Source: Dehalococcoidia bacterium (GTDB lineage: Bacteria > Chloroflexota > Dehalococcoidia > GIF9 > AB-539-J10). From it: DNA of 9,814 nucleotides. The notes under the pieces are model-generated. The model was not told the DNA's origin and ran no database searches. It saw only the letters and a program-made list of their open reading frames with translations. Position numbers and translations under genes: made by a program. Positions 6,962 through 9,814 of the stretch are shown piece by piece; the stretch's first letter is position 1; each line of letters begins with the position of its first letter. The stretch covers positions 1 through 9,814 of the forward strand of contig JAUVXS010000064.1 in the NCBI GenBank assembly GCA_030603485.1. Reading direction: 5' to 3'.

Positions 6962-7183
6962 ATGGCTCAAGAAGTAATCGAAGCGCCACTGCCTGGAAAA
7001 ATAGTACGTGTTGAGGTAACCCTGGGTAATACAGTTGAGGAGGGTGGGGTGATTTGCATCATAGAAGCTATGAAGATGGAAAACCCTATAGTATCTCCAG
7101 TAAAAGCCTCAGTTATAGAAGTGGCAGTTTCACCAGGGCAGGTAGTTAAGACTGGAGAAAAGATAGCCGTTATCGAATACTAG
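6962..7183 (+). CDS. Biotinyl (carboxyl-carrier) domain protein, stand-alone
   Basis: This 73-residue protein is essentially a single biotinyl/lipoyl domain. It starts IEAPLPGKIVRVEV (6-19) and carries the biotinylation motif EAMKMEN at 35-41, with Lys38 as the expected biotin site. Met on both sides of the lysine points to biotin rather than lipoate. It lacks the Pro/Ala-rich linker of AccB, so it resembles the carrier domain of decarboxylase or propionyl-/methylcrotonyl-CoA carboxylase complexes. The ATG is 2 nt after the clpC stop, and AAGGAG (6945-6950) inside clpC is its ribosome binding site, 11 nt away, so it is co-transcribed with clpC. No carboxylase, carboxyltransferase or biotin ligase gene is in the window. 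Its partner is therefore unknown, and its place between clpC and radA is unusual. Confidence 0.88.
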   Translation: MAQEVIEAPLPGKIVRVEVTLGNTVEEGGVICIIEAMKMENPIVSPVKASVIEVAVSPGQVVKTGEKIAVIEY

Positions 7184-7201
7184 GTATCTCGGCCAGCAGA
7201 C

Positions 7202-8617
7202 TTGAAATCTAACGAGCGGGGCAAATCCAAGTTCAAGAATGTTTTCATTTGTCAGCAGTGCGGCAAAGAAAGTCTCAAGTGGTTAGGACGCTGCCCTGAT
7301 TGCCAGGCGTGGAATAGCTTCGTAGAAACCAGAGTCACTTTATCCCGCGCTCCCAGCCAGCTTTACTCTAGAGAAAATAGACCCCAGGAACTTTCCCAAG
7401 TAGAGAAGGGTGACTTTCCTCGCTTTCACCTTGGTTTTGCTGAAGTGAATCGAGTTCTGGGAGGTGGTTTAGTTCCAGGCTCTCTGGTGCTTGTTGGTGG
7501 CGAGCCGGGAATAGGTAAATCTACGCTTTTACTTCAGATTTCGGCGATGATAGCTGAGAATAATAAAGTTGTCGCCTATATCTCCGGTGAGGAATCTATT
7601 AATCAGGTTAAACTTAGAAGTGAGCGCCTCGGCATAGGGGGCAAAGGGATATACTTTCTCTCTGAGCCCGATTTAGCTGCCGTATTAGAATGCCTGGAAG
7701 AACTTTCTCCTGAATTGGCGATTATCGATTCCATTCAGACTATGTATTTAGAGGATGTAGCTGGGATGCCGGGCAGTATTTCCCAGGTGCGGGAGTGCAC
7801 CTGGAGGTTGGAGAGGTGGGCGAAACAAAACAATGTGCCCCTATTAATCACAGGGCATGTAACCAAAGAAGGGGCCATCGCAGGCCCGGGAACGCTGGAA
7901 CATATCGTTGACGTGGTGCTTTACTTCGAAGGCGAACCATTTAGTAGTTACCGAGTGCTACGCAGCGTAAAGAACCGTTTCGGTTCCACTCACGAGGTGG
8001 GAATATTTGAAATGAGCGATAGGGGACTAATAGAAGTAGGTAATCCCTCTCAAGTTTTCTTATCCGCATACAAGGATGGAACTATGGGCTCAGTGGTGGT
8101 GCCCACTCTGGAAGGGAATCGCCCTTTGTTGGTAGAGATTCAGGCTTTGAGTACTCCTAATAATTTTACTCCACCAAGGCGCATCGCTAACGGCGTTGAT
8201 TTTAATCGGCTACTGTTGATAATTGCTGTGCTTACTAAGCGTGCCGGATTAAAGCTTTTCAACCAGGATATTATAGTCAACGTTACTGGTGGATTACGGG
8301 TCAATGAGCCAGCGGTTGATTTAGGAATCGCCTCAGCTATTGCTTCCAGTTTTCGTGATGCAAAGCCAATCTCAGGCTTGGTTGCTTTGGGAGAAGTGGG
8401 GTTGAATGGAGAGCTTAGAGGGGTCTCACACATAGAGAGAAGAATTGCTGAGGCCGTCAGGTTGGGCTTTAAATCCTGCCTTATGCCTAGACTTCCCACT
8501 GTTATTGCGAGTGAAGTGAAGCAATCTCTCCACTCTGCAGACATTCAATTGATTGAGGTTGGCTCGGTGGCTGAAGCTCTGAGGCTGGGACTTACAAGGG
8601 AAAGTAAAAAACTGTGA
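7202..8617 (+). CDS. radA: DNA repair protein RadA (Sms)
   Basis: RadA is a RecA-like hexameric helicase that helps branch migration in recombinational repair. The N-terminal zinc finger is Cys17, Cys20, Cys31 and Cys34 (C-x2-C-x10-C-x2-C). The Walker A motif GEPGIGKS lies at 100-107, Walker B LAIIDS at 172-177, and the RadA-specific KNRFG motif at 257-261. A Lon-protease-like domain covers about 290-460. TTG 7202 is the only plausible start: the biotinyl-protein stop is in the same frame 18 nt upstream and no other start precedes the zinc finger. There is no clear ribosome binding site, so translation may be weak. Oddity: residues 434-442 read VIASEVKQS, matching the translation of a widespread dispersed repeat, in a loop near the C-terminus. 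This makes the protein (471 residues) longer than the usual 450-460. Confidence 0.95.
   Translation: MKSNERGKSKFKNVFICQQCGKESLKWLGRCPDCQAWNSFVETRVTLSRAPSQLYSRENRPQELSQVEKGDFPRFHLGFAEVNRVLGGGLVPGSLVLVGGEPGIGKSTLLLQISAMIAENNKVVAYISGEESINQVKLRSERLGIGGKGIYFLSEPDLAAVLECLEELSPELAIIDSIQTMYLEDVAGMPGSISQVRECTWRLERWAKQNNVPLLITGHVTKEGAIAGPGTLEHIVDVVLYFEGEPFSSYRVLRSVKNRFGSTHEVGIFEMSDRGLIEVGNPSQVFLSAYKDGTMGSVVVPTLEGNRPLLVEIQALSTPNNFTPPRRIANGVDFNRLLLIIAVLTKRAGLKLFNQDIIVNVTGGLRVNEPAVDLGIASAIASSFRDAKPISGLVALGEVGLNGELRGVSHIERRIAEAVRLGFKSCLMPRLPTVIASEVKQSLHSADIQLIEVGSVAEALRLGLTRESKKL
8500..8530 (+). repeat. Dispersed-repeat-like element inserted in frame in radA
   Basis: The segment has ATTGC (8504-8508) and GCAAT (8521-8525) as short inverted arms around a purine-rich core GAGTGAAGTGAA, then CTCTC. 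Its translation VIASEVKQS resembles the VIARSEATKQS string produced by a short interspersed palindromic repeat seen in many bacterial genomes (recalled, not searched). Only one copy is visible in the window. Its reading frame is kept, so the radA product is predicted to be full length. Confidence 0.6.
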
Positions 8618-8737
8618 TGAAACACTACTTCTAAATGAAAAGGGCAAAAATACAGAGCAAGAATAAAATGTTTCCTGCATTTTGATTTGTCATTCTAATT
8701 TTTTATCTTTTGCTTTTCAGGAGCAGAGTTTAGAGAT
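8618..8737 (+). other. AT-rich gap between radA and ispD
   Basis: This gap of 120 nt is AT-rich and T-rich towards ispD. An AAAATG/CATTTT inverted repeat (8665-8683) is too AT-rich to be a convincing terminator. A possible weak promoter, TTGATT (8682-8687) with TATCTT (8704-8709) at 16 nt spacing, could give ispD its own transcript. Nothing else was recognised. Confidence 0.4.
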
Positions 8738-9418
8738 TTGAGTTCAGGATTTAGTAAAATAGGTGGGGTTATAGTCGCTGCCGGAACTAGCCATCGGATG
8801 GGGAGCATAAACAAGCTCCTTGTTCCTTTAGGAGGAAAACCTTTGCTGGCCTGGTCTGTGGATACTTGTCAGAGTTGCAGCTTGGTTCAGCAGATAGTCC
8901 TGGTATTGAACGATAGGGATTTGGCTCGGGGGCGGAAATTGAAAGAAGAGAGGGGCTGGTCCAAAGTTACTTTATGCCCGGGTGGCGCATGGCGACAGGA
9001 TTCGGTGAGGGAAGGGCTAAGACGAATAAGGGATTGTGACTTAGTCATGATTCATGATGGGGCTCGGCCTTTTTTAACTCTGAATTTGATTGAGAAAGGC
9101 CTGGAGATAGTCGGGGAGACTGGGGCTGCTGTAGCGGCAATCCCAGTTAAAGATACTATCAAGCTTGCTGCTGATGGAAGATTGGTTGGGGAAACGCTTC
9201 AGCGCGACAAGTTATGGGCAGCGCAAACCCCCCAGATGTTCAGCTTTGATCTGATAATGAGGGCTTATGAGAACCTCCCGGCAGAGGTTACTGATGATGC
9301 CACTGCTGTGGAACTATTGGGACACAAGGTGCAGCTTTATATGGGTGATTATAGAAATATAAAGGTGACCACGACTGAAGATTTGGCGTTAGCACGTATC
9401 ATCGCCAAAAGCATATGA
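8738..9418 (+). CDS. ispD: 2-C-methyl-D-erythritol 4-phosphate cytidylyltransferase (IspD)
   Basis: IspD activates methylerythritol phosphate with CTP in the MEP pathway to isoprenoid precursors. The protein has 226 residues, a normal length. The CTP-binding start is GVIVAAGTSHRMG at 10-22, with catalytic-type Arg20 and Lys26. Further family motifs are PGGAWRQDSVREGL (81-94), IHDGARPF (105-112), IPVKDTIK (135-142), AQTPQMF (162-168), VTDDA (184-188) and the C-terminal YRNIKVTTTEDL (205-216). TTG 8738 is the only good start before the nucleotide-binding loop. AGGAG at 8719-8723 is 14 nt upstream, longer than ideal, and AGAG at 8732-8735 is too close, so initiation may be weak. The gene ends the clpC-radA-ispD series. 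The ispF gene that commonly follows ispD is missing from the window. Confidence 0.95.
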   Translation: MSSGFSKIGGVIVAAGTSHRMGSINKLLVPLGGKPLLAWSVDTCQSCSLVQQIVLVLNDRDLARGRKLKEERGWSKVTLCPGGAWRQDSVREGLRRIRDCDLVMIHDGARPFLTLNLIEKGLEIVGETGAAVAAIPVKDTIKLAADGRLVGETLQRDKLWAAQTPQMFSFDLIMRAYENLPAEVTDDATAVELLGHKVQLYMGDYRNIKVTTTEDLALARIIAKSI

Positions 9419-9616
9419 ATCCTGCCCATGTTGATCTTATAGTCAACTACATAAATCCCGACACAATTCTACCTGTCATTGATTATATGACAGCGCTGCG
9501 GCGCCAACTACTTTGTGGTAAAACATGAAGAGAAACTATCTGCCAAAGGAAGTACTGCAGTATGGAATATTATTTCGGATATGACTGTACTTGTTCGGTA
9601 CATTAGTGACGCATGA
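9415..9616 (+). pseudogene. Protein-like fragments in two frames, possible gene remnant
   Basis: An ATG overlapping the ispD stop (ATGA) opens 37 codons to 9528 (beginning MNPAHVDLIVNYINPD). A second stretch in the next frame, 9491-9616, reads 41 codons including GANYFVVKHEEKLSAKGS and WNIISDMTVLVRYISDA, with a composition and hydrophobic pattern like a real protein end. Switching frame near 9500 would join the two, so a frameshifted gene remnant is possible. The pattern YFVV-x-H-E-E followed by a final helix faintly recalls the C-terminus of TIM-barrel sugar isomerases, but I would not name it on that. Alternatively both are chance open frames in intergenic DNA. A hairpin CTGTCAT/ATGACAG (9473-9493) lies inside, without a T-tract. 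Confidence 0.3.
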
Positions 9617-9814
9617 CCTCCTTTCTTTGTTTTTGCTCGCACCGGGCCTCTACACAGCCCCTATGCCAACAGTGGCCTAGATTGATTCCAGATGCTGGTG
9701 GTGATTGAGAGCCATAGCAGCAACACGGTCACCTGGCTGGCTTGGCTCACCGAGTTTCACGCCCAGAGCTTTGAGAGCATGAGCCAGTTTACAGGTGCGC
9801 TCGTACCACTGACG
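9419..9814. other. Gene-poor, decayed end region
   Basis: Nearly 400 nt without an intact gene. It contains the possible plus-strand remnant next to ispD, a pyrimidine-rich stretch (9617-9635), and the minus-strand acyl-CoA ligase fragment. No insertion sequence ends, transposase, tRNA or CRISPR repeat were recognised. Confidence 0.5.
9650..9814 (-). pseudogene. Broken AMP-forming acyl-CoA ligase, N-terminal part, runs off the window
   Basis: Read from the window edge, the minus strand encodes 45 codons beginning RQWYERTCKLAHALKALGVK, then PGDRVAAMALNHHQHLE, ending at TAG (9679-9677). This is the N-terminal region of AMP-forming acyl-CoA synthetases, where a Y-x-E-x-x-x-R-x-x-x-L-A-x-A-L-x-x-L-G-V segment precedes GDRVA and an N-x-x-x-H-L-E-x-Y-F-x-V-P-x-x-G-A-V block. 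Homology seems to continue through the stop, since the next codons read ATVGIGAV, matching the family's A-x-x-G-x-G-A-V, before a second TAG (9652-9650). Beyond that the similarity fades and the adenylation motifs are missing. The gene's 5' end lies outside the window. It looks like a decayed or truncated fatty-acid or aromatic-acid ligase; the exact substrate cannot be told. Confidence 0.7.

Noticed and set aside
7181..7204. Read-through fusion of the biotinyl protein with RadA
   Set aside because: The biotinyl protein's TAG is in frame with radA, but both parts have complete domains and a TTG start exists; two separate proteins are the simpler reading.
8140..8680. Minus-strand open frames across the end of radA
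   Set aside because: They are antisense shadows of the Lon-like domain codons, with no protein-family character.
9473..9493. CTGTCAT/ATGACAG hairpin after ispD as a terminator
   Set aside because: The stem is AT/GC-mixed with a 7-nt loop but no T-run follows on either strand.
9508..9623. Small minus-strand gene after the AAGGAGG at 9617-9623
   Set aside because: The nearest ATG is only 2 nt away and opens three codons; the next ATG (9603) is 13 nt away and gives 31 residues without family character. The Shine-Dalgarno-like string is probably chance.
1..9814. CRISPR array, tRNA, rRNA, riboswitch, insertion sequence or prophage
   Set aside because: No regularly spaced repeats, cloverleaf arms with the GTTCGA-type loop, known riboswitch cores, transposase motifs or phage proteins were seen on reading both strands.

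Overview
The window reads as a bacterial chromosome segment of mid-range base composition, dominated by housekeeping genes. The best guess for the host is an anaerobic Chloroflexota of the Dehalococcoidia type. Three things suggest this: a clpC - radA - ispD block with no ctsR/mcsA/mcsB in front of clpC, a small Allochromatium-type 2[4Fe-4S] ferredoxin, and an acyl-CoA ligase remnant. The assignment rests on gene order and protein character recalled from memory, not on a search, and could be wrong at phylum level.

Layout. (1) Positions 1-2832, plus strand: proC (proline synthesis) is followed at close spacing by a zinc-ribbon class I methyltransferase and a radical SAM enzyme with extra C-terminal cysteines. 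The last two are accessory in character and I cannot name their product. (2) Positions 2833-2997: a short convergent intergenic region with several weak hairpins. (3) Positions 2998-4363, minus strand: rsmD - coaD - ferredoxin, a compact operon with 2-nt and 35-nt gaps. (4) Positions 4364-4499: a divergent control region with a near-consensus sigma70-type promoter in each direction, each -10 box overlapped by a small inverted repeat. (5) Positions 4500-9418, plus strand: clpC - a 73-residue biotinyl-carrier protein - radA - ispD. (6) Positions 9419-9814: no intact gene. It holds protein-like fragments in shifted frames and, on the minus strand, a broken AMP-forming acyl-CoA ligase with two in-frame TAG codons that runs off the window.

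How the genes work together. The minus-strand operon pairs 16S rRNA methylation (RsmD) with coenzyme A synthesis (CoaD) and an essential-type ferredoxin. The clpC block combines protein quality control (ClpC), recombination repair (RadA) and isoprenoid precursor synthesis (IspD). In many bacteria ispF follows ispD; here it is absent and replaced by decayed sequence.

The most notable signals are a short dispersed-repeat-like insertion inside the radA reading frame (about 8500-8530), the unexplained methyltransferase/radical SAM pair, the orphan biotinyl protein between clpC and radA, the paired inverted repeats on the divergent promoters, and gene decay beyond ispD. I see no convincing novel multi-gene system; the methyltransferase/radical SAM pair is the nearest candidate.
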